This document shows positions 7,227 to 16,145 of a stretch of DNA of 34,592 nt, piece by piece; positions within the stretch are counted from its first letter, which is position 1, and every line of letters begins with the position of its first letter. Origin of the DNA: Gammaproteobacteria bacterium (GTDB taxonomy: Bacteria; Pseudomonadota; Gammaproteobacteria; HTCC5015). The DNA lies in assembly GCA_016928055.1 (NCBI GenBank), contig JAFGLM010000051.1, positions 1 through 34,592 on the forward strand, read 5' to 3'. The position numbers were made by a program, and so were the translations under genes. The notes under the pieces are model-generated. The model did not search any database and was not told the DNA's origin. It saw only the letters and a program-made list of their open reading frames with translations.

Positions 7227-8087
7227 ATGACTGAACAGAACGATTCACCTGTTGGCGGGCAGCAGGAAGAAATGCCGTTTGCGCTGGTACAGGGCGAAAG
7301 GTTGACGATGTTGCCGCAGGATTTATATATCCCGCCTGATGCACTGGAAATCATTCTGGAAGCTTTTGAAGGTCCGCTGGATTTGTTGTTATATCTCATC
7401 AAGCGACAGAATCTGGATATCCTGGATATCCCTATTGCCGACATCACCCGGCAATACATGAACTACATTGATATGATGGAAGTTCTGAAACTGGAAATCG
7501 CAGCGGAATACCTGGTGATGGCGGCGATGCTGGCTGAAATCAAATCGCATATGTTGTTACCGCGGCCATCGAGTACCGATGATGAAGAGGATCCGCGTGC
7601 TGAATTGATACGTCGACTGCAGGAATACGAGCGATTCAAGCAGGCTGCTGAAAATATTGATGTGTTGCCGCGTATGGAGCGTGACTTGCATCAAGCAAGC
7701 GTAGAACCGCCGGAAATCAAAAAGCGTTTTCGCCTGCCGGATATCACCATGCAGGAGATGTTATTGGCATTTCACGATGTGCTGCATCGCGCAGAAATGT
7801 TTTCGCACCATCATATCCAACGCGAATCCTTATCGGTGCGCGAACGCATGAGTAATATTCTTGCCAGTCTGGACCCCGATAAATTTATTGAGTTTTGCAG
7901 TTTGTTTAAACATGAAGAAGGTCGAATGGGCGTGGTGGTTACATTTCTGGCGATACTGGAACTGATTAAGGAAGCGGTGATTGATATTGTGCAATCCGAA
8001 CCCTATGCGCCCATTTATATCAAACCGGCCGATGCTGATCTGGGCGAACACCCGCAGCCATATAAAAACGACATTGAGGTGGACTAA
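7227..8087 (+). CDS. scpA: Segregation and condensation protein A
   Basis: 286 aa kleisin that bridges the SMC ATPase heads together with ScpB and condenses newly replicated DNA. Hallmarks: FEGPLDLLLYLIKRQNLDILDIPIADITRQY (about 48–78), the conserved N-terminal kleisin helix region, then AAEYLVMAAMLAEIKSHMLLP, and a C-terminal winged-helix region near EGRMGVVVTFLAILELIK. The first ~45 residues are a variable extension. It starts two bases after trpS and overlaps scpB by one base. No smc gene is in the window. Confidence 0.95.
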   Translation: MTEQNDSPVGGQQEEMPFALVQGERLTMLPQDLYIPPDALEIILEAFEGPLDLLLYLIKRQNLDILDIPIADITRQYMNYIDMMEVLKLEIAAEYLVMAAMLAEIKSHMLLPRPSSTDDEEDPRAELIRRLQEYERFKQAAENIDVLPRMERDLHQASVEPPEIKKRFRLPDITMQEMLLAFHDVLHRAEMFSHHHIQRESLSVRERMSNILASLDPDKFIEFCSLFKHEEGRMGVVVTFLAILELIKEAVIDIVQSEPYAPIYIKPADADLGEHPQPYKNDIEVD

Positions 8088-8767
8088 TGGATGACCGCAA
8101 GGTAAAGAATATTGTTGAGGGTGCGTTGTTGGCAATAGCCAAACCGTTGAGCATTAAACAAATAGAAGATATGTTTGAGACTGCTGAAGACGAAAAACCG
8201 CAACGTGAGCAAATTAAACAGGCGATTAACGAATTGACGGAAGAATACCGGGAGCGCGGTATTGAACTAAAACAGGTTAGCAGCGGTTATCGCATACAGG
8301 TAAAACAGGAATATGAACCCTGGATCGGTCGTTTGTGGGAAGAAAAACCACCACGTTATTCGCGCGCCTTATTGGAAACGCTTGCCATTATCGCTTATCG
8401 CCAGCCGATAACTCGAGGCGAAATCGAAGAAATTCGCGGCGTTGGTGTTAGCACCAGTATTACCAAAACTTTGCAGGAACGTAACTGGGTTCGAATTGTC
8501 GGGCATCGTGATGTACCGGGAAAACCGGCCATGTTTGGAACGACAAAAGATTTTCTCGATTATTTTAATTTACAGCATCTGGATGAATTGCCGACGCTGG
8601 CGGAATTAAAGGACCTGGATAAGCTGCATAATCCTGAATTGGATCTGGAAGGGGCTGGTGACGACAAACCCGCAGAATTCGATGAAGACAATATTGATGA
8701 CGATGAACTTAACAATATTATTGAACTGGAAAATCTGGCACCTGAAAAACCGGAGTCGTTGCATTAA
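8087..8767 (+). CDS. scpB: Segregation and condensation protein B
   Basis: 226 aa partner of ScpA in the SMC complex. Two winged-helix domains are visible: residues 5–85 (VEGALLAIAKPLSI...) and 90–165, with YSRALLETLAIIAYRQPITRGEIEEIRGV and GRRDVPGKPAMFGTTKDFL-like sequence (here GHRDVPGKP). The last ~50 residues are acidic (EFDEDNIDDDELNN), a common feature of proteobacterial ScpB tails. The start overlaps the scpA stop (TAATG), indicating coupled translation. In many gammaproteobacteria rluB follows scpB directly; here a minus-strand NlpC/P60 gene sits between them. Confidence 0.95.
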   Translation: MDDRKVKNIVEGALLAIAKPLSIKQIEDMFETAEDEKPQREQIKQAINELTEEYRERGIELKQVSSGYRIQVKQEYEPWIGRLWEEKPPRYSRALLETLAIIAYRQPITRGEIEEIRGVGVSTSITKTLQERNWVRIVGHRDVPGKPAMFGTTKDFLDYFNLQHLDELPTLAELKDLDKLHNPELDLEGAGDDKPAEFDEDNIDDDELNNIIELENLAPEKPESLH

Positions 8768-8783
8768 CTTTGTTTATTGATTG

Positions 8784-8804
8784 AAACCAAAATTTTATTG
8801 GTTT
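8784..8804. terminator. A/T-rich hairpin between scpB and nlpC-like gene
   Basis: AAACCAA (8784–8790) pairs with TTGGTTT (8798–8804), loop AATTTTA, between convergent stops at 8767 and 8808. The stem is weak but the position fits a shared terminator. Confidence 0.35.
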
Positions 8805-8807
8805 GTA

Positions 8808-9278
8808 TCACAAAAACGTTCCCGCCCCAACAAATCGTTTTCGATAGTAATCGTCATCCATCGAATCGACTCTGACGGTTTTGCCTTTGCCCGGTGCATG
8901 CACAAACCGGTTATTACCGACATAGATGCCGACGTGCGATACAAAGGAACTGTTAGTGCGAAAGAAAACCAGATCGCCCGGTTTTAAATCCTGCTCATAG
9001 ATGATTTTGCTGGCTTTGTATTGTTTATAACTGTTGCGTGGAATGTCGATATCAAATTGTTTGTAACTGTAAACAACCAGACCACTGCAATCGAAGCCGT
9101 CCGGGCTTGTACCACCATAACGATAGGGCTTGCCGCGCATCGCCATGGCAGCGGCGACCAGGCTGGGTCTTAAATGATCGTATTCACCGATAAAGACTCT
9201 GGGTCCGCCACAGCTCAACAATAACAGACAGGTTATGCTGTATACTGCTGCTCTGGTCCGGTTTCTGCGGGCTAACAT
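8808..9278 (-). CDS. NlpC/P60 (C40) peptidoglycan endopeptidase lipoprotein
   Basis: About 156 aa. A basic start, hydrophobic segment and lipobox L-L-S-C (Cys23) mark a lipoprotein; Gly at +2 predicts the outer membrane. The C40 domain follows: YRYGGTSPDGFDCSGLV with the catalytic Cys, SHVGIYVG with the catalytic His and RFVHAPG. This family cuts D-glutamyl–mDAP bonds in the peptide stems of the cell wall (as in MepS/Spr). I chose the ATG at 9278 because the signal peptide then has normal length; an in-frame ATG at 9347 would run into the divergent rluB start and add 23 non-signal residues. It lies back to back with rluB, 51 bp apart. Confidence 0.88.
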   Translation of the reverse strand: MLARRNRTRAAVYSITCLLLLSCGGPRVFIGEYDHLRPSLVAAAMAMRGKPYRYGGTSPDGFDCSGLVVYSYKQFDIDIPRNSYKQYKASKIIYEQDLKPGDLVFFRTNSSFVSHVGIYVGNNRFVHAPGKGKTVRVDSMDDDYYRKRFVGAGTFL

Positions 9279-9329
9279 GGTCGGAATGTTTTTAATTAAC
9301 TGTATTTGCGCGGGGAGTATTGTCTCTCG

Positions 9330-10073
9330 ATGTTGGAGCGTTTGCAAAAAGTAATGGCGGCTTCTGTTGTGGCATCACGTCGGGCCTGCGAGCACCTGAT
9401 TGAAGCAGGCCGGGTTAAGGTGAACGGGCAGGTTGCTATCCTTGGCAGCAAGGTCAGTGAGAAGGATCGCATTACAGTTGATGATCAGCCGGTTGCAAAG
9501 TATCGTGAACAACAGGCGCACCGCGTGATTATCTATAACAAGCCGGAAGGCGAAGTGACAACGCGTAGCGATCCGGAAGGTCGTAAAAGTGTTTTTGCCG
9601 CGTTACCGAGAGTAAGCAGTGGCCGTTGGATTAATATTGGCAGGCTGGATATTACAACAACGGGATTATTGTTGTTTACCACAGATGGTGAACTGGCGCA
9701 TCGGTTGATGCACCCGAGTTATACTATTGAACGAAAATATGCGGTTCGTGTTCTCGGTGAAGTAACCTCAGAAATAATTAAGAAACTAAAAAAAGGCGTT
9801 AAATTGGAAGATGGTATGGCGCGCTTTTTAACTTTAGAGGATGCCGGTGGAACCGGTGCCAATCACTGGTATCACGTCACGTTAACCGAAGGACGCAACC
9901 GCGAAGTACGGCGTTTATGGGAAGCGGTGGGTTTAACAGTCAGTCGCCTGATGCGCATCAGCTACGCCGGTATCCTGTTACCCAGAAACCTGAAAGCCGG
10001 AAAATGTCAGAGCCTGACGCCCGCGGAAATAAAGTCGATTTACCAGCAGGTAAAACTGAATCCACCTGAATAA
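9330..10073 (+). CDS. rluB: 23S rRNA pseudouridine(2605) synthase RluB
   Basis: 247 aa. An N-terminal S4 RNA-binding domain (ERLQKVMAASVVASRRACEHLIEAGRV, about 3–60) is followed by the RsuA/RluB catalytic domain with GRLDITTTGLLL (catalytic Asp107), LMHPSYTIERKYAV and GRNREVRRLWEAVG. RluB makes pseudouridine 2605 in 23S rRNA; RluE/RluF are related, but the usual scpB linkage favours RluB. The ATG at 9330 matches the family N-terminus; a TTG at 9306 has no ribosome-binding site. GGGAG lies about 13 nt before the ATG, rather far. The stop overlaps the truD start (TAATG). Confidence 0.9.
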   Translation: MLERLQKVMAASVVASRRACEHLIEAGRVKVNGQVAILGSKVSEKDRITVDDQPVAKYREQQAHRVIIYNKPEGEVTTRSDPEGRKSVFAALPRVSSGRWINIGRLDITTTGLLLFTTDGELAHRLMHPSYTIERKYAVRVLGEVTSEIIKKLKKGVKLEDGMARFLTLEDAGGTGANHWYHVTLTEGRNREVRRLWEAVGLTVSRLMRISYAGILLPRNLKAGKCQSLTPAEIKSIYQQVKLNPPE

Positions 10074-11116
10074 TGACTGCGTTCAATCAAGAAAAAATTT
10101 TTTATAACTGGTCCTATGCATGGGGCAAACCGACAGTGTGTGGAGTGATCAAAAGTTTGCCTGAGCATTTCCTGGTCAGCGAGCAATTGCGGTTTGAACC
10201 GGAGGGCAGCGGTGAGCATGTGTATCTGTTTGTAGAAAAGCGGGATACCAATACGGACTGGGTGGCCGACAAATTGGCCGAAGTGAGTGGCGTTGCCAAG
10301 CGCGATGTCAGTTATGCCGGTATGAAAGACCGGCGTGCAGTTACCCGGCAATGGTATAGCGTTTATCTTGCCGCAAAATCAGATCCAAATTGGAATGCCT
10401 TCGAATCTGAACAAATAAAAATTCTTAAAGCGACACGCCATCAACGTAAATTACGCCGCGGTGCCCTGGATGGCAATCGTTTTGAAGTCACCATTGCCGA
10501 TCTCGATGGTGATGCCGAGCAGTTGATTGCTCGACTTGATGTTATCAAGAATAAAGGCGTACCAAATTATTTTGGCGAACAACGTTTTGGTCGGGACGGT
10601 AAAAATATCGAGTGCGCCATCGCTATGTTTGCCGGCAAAAGAGTAAAACGTAATCAGCGCAGTATTTATCTTTCCGCCGCCCGTTCATTTATATTTAACG
10701 AACTATTAAGTCAACGCATACAAAATAATAATTGGCAACAGGTGCTGGCAGGTGATGTGTTGATGTTATCCGGAACACATAGTGTGTTCGCAGCCGAAAC
10801 CGATCAACTGGAAGAATTGCAGCAACGTCTTGACAGTCACGATCTCGATACCACCGGGCCGCTGGCAGGCGACGGTGAGTTGATGACCACAGGTAATATA
10901 GCGAGTCTGGAGCAGACGGTGTTTGATCAACAACCTAAACTTATAAAAGGTTTAAAAGCCGCTCGAATGGAATCGGCACGCCGAGCGCTTAGAGTGGTGC
11001 CAAAGGAATTGCAGTGGGAATTCTCGGAGCGGACGTTGAAATTAAAATTCTTTTTGCCGGCAGGTAGTTATGCGACCTCTGTATTGCGAGAGCTTGTTGA
11101 TTACACTGCAAAGTAG
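10073..11116 (+). CDS. truD: tRNA pseudouridine(13) synthase TruD
   Basis: 347 aa, the usual length. The TruD-specific catalytic motif GMKDRRAVTRQWYSV is present with nucleophile Asp86, as are PNYFGEQRFGRDG, the HxRxLRRGxLxGNRFEV stretch and the C-terminal FFLPAGSYATSVLREL. It modifies U13 in tRNA-Glu. It overlaps rluB by one base. In many gammaproteobacteria truD leads into surE–pcm–nlpD–rpoS; here two opposite-strand genes (DsrE-like and Smr) interrupt that run before surE. Confidence 0.95.
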   Translation: MTAFNQEKIFYNWSYAWGKPTVCGVIKSLPEHFLVSEQLRFEPEGSGEHVYLFVEKRDTNTDWVADKLAEVSGVAKRDVSYAGMKDRRAVTRQWYSVYLAAKSDPNWNAFESEQIKILKATRHQRKLRRGALDGNRFEVTIADLDGDAEQLIARLDVIKNKGVPNYFGEQRFGRDGKNIECAIAMFAGKRVKRNQRSIYLSAARSFIFNELLSQRIQNNNWQQVLAGDVLMLSGTHSVFAAETDQLEELQQRLDSHDLDTTGPLAGDGELMTTGNIASLEQTVFDQQPKLIKGLKAARMESARRALRVVPKELQWEFSERTLKLKFFLPAGSYATSVLRELVDYTAK

Positions 11117-11210
11117 CCCGGAAACAGCCTGCGAAATCCCGAGCAAAATCCAAAGGAGGCGGTTTTTATTTGTAAGGTTTAGTGCCGCAATATCGAGAAG
11201 CGAGCTTTAG

Positions 11211-11567
11211 TTAGAAAGTAATTACTTTGTCGCTTTCAATAACCCATTCTGCTAATTCAGGCATTGTGGATTTCTCTGCGCCATCAAAATACGGGTGATT
11301 CTTGTAAATTCCACATCTTGTCATGCAAGTTCCACAAACTTTTACAGGAACACTCTGGGCGATTAAATCTTTAAGCATTGCACTTAAATCTTGGTCATAT
11401 CCTTCCGGCGGTTTGCATACGTCTCTCGCCATATCAACAGAATCGTTCATCAAAAATATTCTGACCTCTTGTCCGGATTCCACTAATTTTCTTGCTAAAC
11501 GGAGGCCGTTCCATGTTACGTCAGTATTGTCATACGGCTCACGATTAAAAATGATTAAAATTTTCAT
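11211..11567 (-). CDS. DsrE/DsrF-like family protein
   Basis: 118 aa. A Rossmann-like start (MKILIIFNREPYDNTDVTWNG, residues 1–21), VRIFLMNDSVDMA, the cysteine pair CGTC (about 79–82) with a further Cys in MTRCG, and a terminal WVIESDKVITF are typical of DsrE-family proteins. Relatives include TusD/DsrE sulfur-relay subunits, which carry persulfide on a conserved Cys; no other tus or dsr gene is here, so a sulfurtransferase role is inference. The start at 11567 has AAGGAAG eight bases upstream; an ATG at 11585 does not. The codons look richer in A/T than in neighbours, and it interrupts a conserved order, so recent acquisition is possible. Confidence 0.82.
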   Translation of the reverse strand: MKILIIFNREPYDNTDVTWNGLRLARKLVESGQEVRIFLMNDSVDMARDVCKPPEGYDQDLSAMLKDLIAQSVPVKVCGTCMTRCGIYKNHPYFDGAEKSTMPELAEWVIESDKVITF

Positions 11568-11627
11568 GTTCTCACTTCCTTTCATCTTTTCAGTTGGCGG
11601 CCGGTTCCAATATTGTATGGCAATGTC

Positions 11628-11656
11628 TTTATAACTATCTTATACCCGAAAGTAAA
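11628..11656 (-). promoter_or_regulatory. Candidate sigma-70 promoter of dsrE-like gene
   Basis: On the minus strand TTTACT (complement of 11651–11656), 17 nt, then TATAAA (complement of 11628–11633). It predicts a leader of about 50 nt before the ATG at 11567. It suggests the gene is transcribed separately from smr. Confidence 0.45.
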
Positions 11657-11686
11657 TTGGTTTTCCGCGGTTTCCGTGGCCGGTTT

Positions 11687-12217
11687 TTATTTCTTTAACA
11701 AAACATACAAAGCCCCACTACCGCCATCTATCGGTCTGGCCGTGCAATACGCCAACACTTCAGCATGCCGTGATAACCATTTCGCAGTCAGCGGTTTTAA
11801 AACCGGACCTTTATTGGAAGAACGCAGGCCTTTACCGTGAATAATCCGCACACAACGAATATCACGTATTAGTGCTTCTTTAATAAATTCGGATAATTTC
11901 TTTTTGGCTTCGGTGGAGACCATGCCGTGCAGGTCTAATTCGCCGCCGATGCTGAACTGCCCGCGCCGCAGTTTACGCAAGACACTGAGCTGAATTCCGG
12001 GTCGGTGATACTGAATATTGTCGCCGAGGCTGGCGTCATCCGGGTCGTTGTCACCGGTTTGCAGATCATTCAGCACCTGCCGTTCATCACGCTCCAGTTG
12101 GGAGGGCACGGCTGCCGGTGCCGGTTTTTTAATTTCAACCCGGTCATTGATTACCGGTTTGACTTCGCCGATGGCACCACGAAACAGCTCGATTTCGTCA
12201 TCATCCAGTTTATTCAT
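11687..12217 (-). CDS. Smr-domain endonuclease-like protein
   Basis: 176 aa. The N-terminal half (1–90) is charged and low-complexity, with a conserved proteobacterial start (DDDEIELFRGAIGEVKPV). The C-terminal Smr domain (about 92–175) has LDLHGM, VRIIHGKGLRSS and the closing GGSGALYVLLKK. Smr domains are nucleases (the MutS2 C-terminus); small standalone forms (SmrA/SmrB type) nick DNA or cleave RNA at stalled ribosomes. I cannot tell which applies. It is divergent from surE and follows the dsrE-like gene's promoter region. Confidence 0.9.
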   Translation of the reverse strand: MNKLDDDEIELFRGAIGEVKPVINDRVEIKKPAPAAVPSQLERDERQVLNDLQTGDNDPDDASLGDNIQYHRPGIQLSVLRKLRRGQFSIGGELDLHGMVSTEAKKKLSEFIKEALIRDIRCVRIIHGKGLRSSNKGPVLKPLTAKWLSRHAEVLAYCTARPIDGGSGALYVLLKK

Positions 12218-12320
12218 CGCCGATTTCCGTTTTGCAATACTCTGATCAAGGCAATTTCAGTACAATCACCAGCCATTGTAGATTAATACAACAGATTGTT
12301 TGAGCACCGATTTCACTAAA

Positions 12321-13070
12321 ATGCGGATTTTAATTAGTAACGATGATGGCTATCAGGCACCTGGAATTGAGGCGCTGGCGAAGGCTATCACTGAGGTTGC
12401 AGATCATATCGACGTTATTGCGCCTGAACGCAACCGCAGTGCTGCCAGTAGTTCATTGACCGTGCATGACCCGCTGCGGGTATTCAAGGCTCCCAACGGT
12501 TTCCTGTATGTCAACGGGACCCCTTCTGATTGTGTGCATCTGGCGATCACCGGTTTGCTGGACACCCTGCCGGATATGGTGATTTCCGGCATCAACTCGG
12601 GCTCCAATCTGGGTGACGACGTGATTTATTCGGGTACGGTGGCCGCGGCGATTGAAGGTCGATTTCTGGGTTATCCGGCGATTGCCGTTTCCATGACGTC
12701 TTACACCCCACAGCATTACGACAGCGGTGCCCGAGCAGCGCGTGAGCTGGTGGCCAGGATTCGAAGTACCTCACTGCCTGGCGAAAGCATATTGAATATG
12801 AATGTGCCGGATCTGCCCTGGGATGAAATCAAGGGCTGGCAGGTGACGCGGCTGGGTAATCGCCATCGGGCGGAGCACGTTATCAAAGGCCATGATCCGC
12901 GCGGTGATCAGTTGTACTGGATTGGGGCGGCGGGCTCCGAACAGGATGCCGGACCCGGTACTGATTTTCACGCTGTCAGCAACGGCTATATATCAATAAC
13001 ACCGTTGAAAATTGATTTGACGCGTTATGATCATCTGGATTCATTGAGTCGTTGGGTAAAGGATCTATGA
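12321..13070 (+). CDS. surE: 5'/3'-nucleotidase SurE
   Basis: 249 aa. It starts MRILISNDDGYQAPGI with metal ligands Asp8 and Asp9, then APERNRSAASSSLT and SGINSGSNLGDDVIYSGTVAAA, all canonical SurE. It dephosphorylates nucleoside monophosphates and short polyphosphates and is tied to stationary-phase survival. I chose the ATG at 12321 because the family begins exactly MRIL; a TTG at 12300 would add seven residues, and neither has a good ribosome-binding site. It overlaps pcm by four bases (ATGA), starting the surE–pcm–yqaA–nlpD–rpoS run. Confidence 0.95.
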   Translation: MRILISNDDGYQAPGIEALAKAITEVADHIDVIAPERNRSAASSSLTVHDPLRVFKAPNGFLYVNGTPSDCVHLAITGLLDTLPDMVISGINSGSNLGDDVIYSGTVAAAIEGRFLGYPAIAVSMTSYTPQHYDSGARAARELVARIRSTSLPGESILNMNVPDLPWDEIKGWQVTRLGNRHRAEHVIKGHDPRGDQLYWIGAAGSEQDAGPGTDFHAVSNGYISITPLKIDLTRYDHLDSLSRWVKDL

Positions 13071-13750
13071 GCAAATTGGGACGCAATGATTTGCTTGGTA
13101 TCGGTTTTACCTCACAGCGCCGACGCGACCAGTTACTCGACAGGTTGCAGGCGGAAGGGGTGAGACATCCGGAAGTCTTGCGGGTGATGCGCAATATGCC
13201 GCGCCATCTGTTTGTTGATGAAGCGATGGCCAATCGCGCCTATGAAGATTGCGCGCTTCCAATTGGATTTGGTCAGACTATCTCGCAACCCTTTATTGTT
13301 GCCCGTATGACGGAAGCCATCATCGGTGGTGTTAATGAAGTCAGGCCGAAAAAAGTGCTTGAGATCGGTACCGGCTCGGGTTATCAGGCGGCCATATTAA
13401 GTATGCTGGTGGAGCAGGTTTACAGCATTGAACGCATCGAACCGCTTTATCAACGCAGTAGTGCGTTATTAAAAAAATTGCAATTGGATAATGTCGAGAT
13501 ACTTCATGGTGATGGTACGTTGGGTTGGCCAGACAAAGCACCGTATGACGCGATTATTGTGACGGCAGCACCGGAAGATGTGCCCGATGCCTTATATGAA
13601 CAACTGGCAGAGGGTGGAAGAATTATTGTTCCACTCGGCAAGGCCGGCAGTGTGCAACGCCTGACCATAATCCGAAAAACCGAAGATGGCCTGGAACCGC
13701 AGGAACTGGAACTGGTTTCGTTTGTGCCGTTTTTATCCGGGCGTAATTAA
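13067..13750 (+). CDS. pcm: Protein-L-isoaspartate O-methyltransferase
   Basis: 227 aa. The SAM-binding motif I VLEIGTGSGYQAAIL (from residue 97) and PRHLFVDEAMANRAYEDCALPIGFGQTISQPFIVARM are diagnostic. It methylates isoaspartyl residues in aged proteins, starting their repair, and is classically paired with surE. The ATG at 13067 overlaps the surE stop (ATGA) with AAAGGA just upstream. yqaA-like follows after 30 bp. Confidence 0.95.
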   Translation: MSKLGRNDLLGIGFTSQRRRDQLLDRLQAEGVRHPEVLRVMRNMPRHLFVDEAMANRAYEDCALPIGFGQTISQPFIVARMTEAIIGGVNEVRPKKVLEIGTGSGYQAAILSMLVEQVYSIERIEPLYQRSSALLKKLQLDNVEILHGDGTLGWPDKAPYDAIIVTAAPEDVPDALYEQLAEGGRIIVPLGKAGSVQRLTIIRKTEDGLEPQELELVSFVPFLSGRN

Positions 13751-13780
13751 GCCACATAAATCATAAAAGCGAACTACTTA

Positions 13781-14356
13781 ATGAAATTATTTTCCCCTTT
13801 ATATGAAAGAGTGATGCACTGGGCAGCGCATCCAAAAGCAAAGTGGTATCTGGCTGCACTCAGTTTTATGGAATCGTCTTTTTTCCCGATTCCAACGGTT
13901 TTTATGCTGGTACCGATGGTGGCGGCGAAACCAAAACAGGGTTGGCAACTGGCGCTTATTGCAACGGTCACTTCGGTGTTGGGAGGCTTGCTGGGTTATT
14001 TGATTGGTTACGCCTTGATTGAAATAGCGATGCCGTTGATTATCGATTTTGGTTATCTGGATGAATTTGATCTGGCACGCGAATGGTTTGCTGAATGGGG
14101 CTTTTGGGCTTTGTTTCTGGCCGGCGTATCGCCGATACCTTACAAAATATTTACGATTGCGGCGGGTACTCTATCGATGCATCTGATTCCCTTTGTGGTG
14201 GCTTCGTTAGTCGGACGCAGTATCCAGTTTTTTCTGGCAGCTGGATTAATAATGCTGCTGGGACCGAAGTTCGAACCGGTCGTGCGGCGTTATGTGGACT
14301 GGTTTGGCTGGAGTACTGTGATATTGGCAATCGTGATCTATCTTGTTATGCATTAA
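13781..14356 (+). CDS. yqaA: YqaA family (DedA/VTT-like) membrane protein
   Basis: 191 aa with about four to five hydrophobic segments. AALSFMESSFFPIPTVFML (about 25–43), a Gly-rich segment GGLLGYLIGYALIE and FLAGVSPIPYKIFTIAAG are hallmarks of the YqaA branch of the DedA/VTT superfamily, inner-membrane proteins linked to lipid flipping and envelope homeostasis. It lies between pcm and nlpD. Specific function is unknown. Confidence 0.88.
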   Translation: MKLFSPLYERVMHWAAHPKAKWYLAALSFMESSFFPIPTVFMLVPMVAAKPKQGWQLALIATVTSVLGGLLGYLIGYALIEIAMPLIIDFGYLDEFDLAREWFAEWGFWALFLAGVSPIPYKIFTIAAGTLSMHLIPFVVASLVGRSIQFFLAAGLIMLLGPKFEPVVRRYVDWFGWSTVILAIVIYLVMH

Positions 14357-14365
14357 ACTGTCGGC

Positions 14366-15088
14366 ATGCGTTGTTTGTCACTTTTGATTCGATGGTTCAT
14401 CTTACTGATCAGTCTATCGGTATTGACGGCCTGCGGAATTACCCAGGGTTTGCGTAGTTCACAGGTTTATCGCGTTCGTAGCGGTGATACCCTATATGCA
14501 ATCGCCTGGCGTTATCAGGTTGATTACAAAACTCTGGCACAGTGGAATGGTATACGTTCGCCCTACATTATCCATCCGGATCAGGAACTGATTCTGGTTG
14601 ATCCGGAATTTTTGCCGGAAAATCGACGACCGAAAAATAATTCTTCGACTGCCGCGACCGCATCTGTCGCCACAAAACCTCGTACCGTTAAATCGAATCG
14701 TAAAGCCGGACCACCACCCGGGGAATTTCGCTGGCCCACAGAAGGGAAAGTCGTACGTCACTTCAAGGGCAGTAAAAGCAGTTCTCAGGGTATTGATATT
14801 GCAGGTCAACACGGTCAACCCATCTATGCGTCGGCGGACGGCCGGGTGGTGTACAGCGGCAGCGGGCTGGCGGGGTATGGCAAACTGGTTATTGTTAAAC
14901 ACAGCGAAGATTATTTATCGGCTTATGCGCATAACAGCAGGTTGAACGTCAAGGAAGGTGAGCAGGTCAAAGCAGGCCAGGTTATCGCAAATATGGGTGC
15001 GGCTGAACAGGATGAACCACGCCTGCATTTTGAAGTTCGCAAACAGGGGCAGCCGGTCGATCCACTCAAATACTTGCCCGAACGCTGA
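14366..15088 (+). CDS. nlpD: NlpD-like LysM/LytM lipoprotein (amidase activator)
   Basis: 240 aa. A lipoprotein signal ends in lipobox L-T-A-C (Cys23, Gly at +2: outer membrane). A LysM peptidoglycan-binding domain (about 34–77, YRVRSGDTLYAIAWRY) is followed by a Ser/Thr/Pro linker and an M23/LytM domain (about 120–236). The first zinc-ligand motif is degenerate (GIDIAGQHG, no His before the Asp region), as in NlpD, which does not cut peptidoglycan but activates amidase AmiC at division. It sits directly before rpoS, as in E. coli, where nlpD also contains rpoS promoters. Confidence 0.93.
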   Translation: MRCLSLLIRWFILLISLSVLTACGITQGLRSSQVYRVRSGDTLYAIAWRYQVDYKTLAQWNGIRSPYIIHPDQELILVDPEFLPENRRPKNNSSTAATASVATKPRTVKSNRKAGPPPGEFRWPTEGKVVRHFKGSKSSSQGIDIAGQHGQPIYASADGRVVYSGSGLAGYGKLVIVKHSEDYLSAYAHNSRLNVKEGEQVKAGQVIANMGAAEQDEPRLHFEVRKQGQPVDPLKYLPER

Positions 15089-15139
15089 AGTTAGGGCATT
15101 CTGGTGAACTGGAGAGAGGGACGCGACGACGGGGGCTCA

Positions 15140-16141
15140 ATGAAAAAAAAACGGACGCGTGTTGCCGGGAGCAAAAATGGAGATCGCGATAGTCCTGATT
15201 TCAAAGCGGATGATGGTTCGGAATTGATGGATGTCGAACCGCTATTGATCGATAACGACGACAAAGAAAGCAAGAAACCCGATTTTGAGCCAGGCGAGAT
15301 CTCATCTCGCGAAATTGATGCTACAAGAATTTACCTTAAGGAAATTGAATACTCCCCGCTGTTAACACCGGAAGAAGAAATTTACTATGGACGTTTGTCC
15401 CGCCAGGGCGAAGAGGCGGCACGATGCAAAATGATCGAATCCAATTTGCGTCTGGTTGTTAAGATTTCACGCGGTTATATGAATCGTGGTCTGGCGCTGC
15501 TGGATTTAATAGAAGAAGGCAATCTGGGCCTGATTCGAGCGGTTGAGAAATTCGACCCGGAGCGTGGTTTTCGTTTTTCAACCTATGCAACCTGGTGGAT
15601 CAGACAAACGATTGAGCGCGGTCTTATGAATCAGACGCGCACCATCCGTTTGCCGATTCATATCATCAAAGAGCTCAATGTGTATTTGAGAGCGGCGCGT
15701 CAATTACAGCAGGGTCTGGAACGCGAACCGACGCCGGAAGAAGTTGCCGAAAAACTCGATCAACCACTGGACGATGTGGTCAGAATATTTGGTTTGAATG
15801 AGCGTGTGACTTCGGTCGATGTCCCAATCGGTAAAGACAGTGACAGCGCTTTACTGGATATCATTCCGGATGAAAATAATCCCGAGCCCCCTGATTTATT
15901 GCAGTCGGATGAAGTGCGTGAGCATATTGAAATCTGGTTGGATGAACTGGAACAAAAACAACGCGATGTCGTAATACGTCGTTTTGGGTTGCGTGGTTTT
16001 GAACGTTGCACACTCGAAGAAGTCGGTAATGAGCTGGGTGTAACGCGTGAGCGGGCAAGGCAAATTCAGATGGAAGCATTAAAGCGATTGCGCAGGATTC
16101 TGGAAAGTAAGGGGCTGTCGGCGGATATGCTTTATATTTAG
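15140..16141 (+). CDS. rpoS: RNA polymerase sigma factor RpoS
   Basis: 333 aa, the RpoS size. Region 1.2 begins at [16 protein letters not shown]; region 2 has [27 protein letters not shown] and [17 protein letters not shown]; region 3 and region 4 end with [21 protein letters not shown]. The acidic N-terminal extension and gene order (after nlpD) separate it from RpoD. RpoS runs the general stress and stationary-phase programme. I chose ATG 15140 because GGGGG lies four bases upstream; a GTG at 15104 is possible and would add 12 residues. Only four bases separate its stop from the convergent gene at 16146, with no terminator between. Confidence 0.96.
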   Translation: MKKKRTRVAGSKNGDRDSPDFKADDGSELMDVEPLLIDNDDKESKKPDFEPGEISSREIDATRIYLKEIEYSPLLTPEEEIYYGRLSRQGEEAARCKMIESNLRLVVKISRGYMNRGLALLDLIEEGNLGLIRAVEKFDPERGFRFSTYATWWIRQTIERGLMNQTRTIRLPIHIIKELNVYLRAARQLQQGLEREPTPEEVAEKLDQPLDDVVRIFGLNERVTSVDVPIGKDSDSALLDIIPDENNPEPPDLLQSDEVREHIEIWLDELEQKQRDVVIRRFGLRGFERCTLEEVGNELGVTRERARQIQMEALKRLRRILESKGLSADMLYI

Positions 16142-16145
16142 TTAA

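Noticed and set aside
11660..11690. Plus-strand hairpin CCGCGG/CCGTGG followed by T-run
   Set aside because: It needs a G·U pair, and no plus-strand gene other than distant truD would use it; probably chance at the smr 3' end.
14492..14902. 136-aa minus-strand open frame inside nlpD
   Set aside because: It is antisense to a gene with clear LysM and LytM motifs; its sequence shows no family features.
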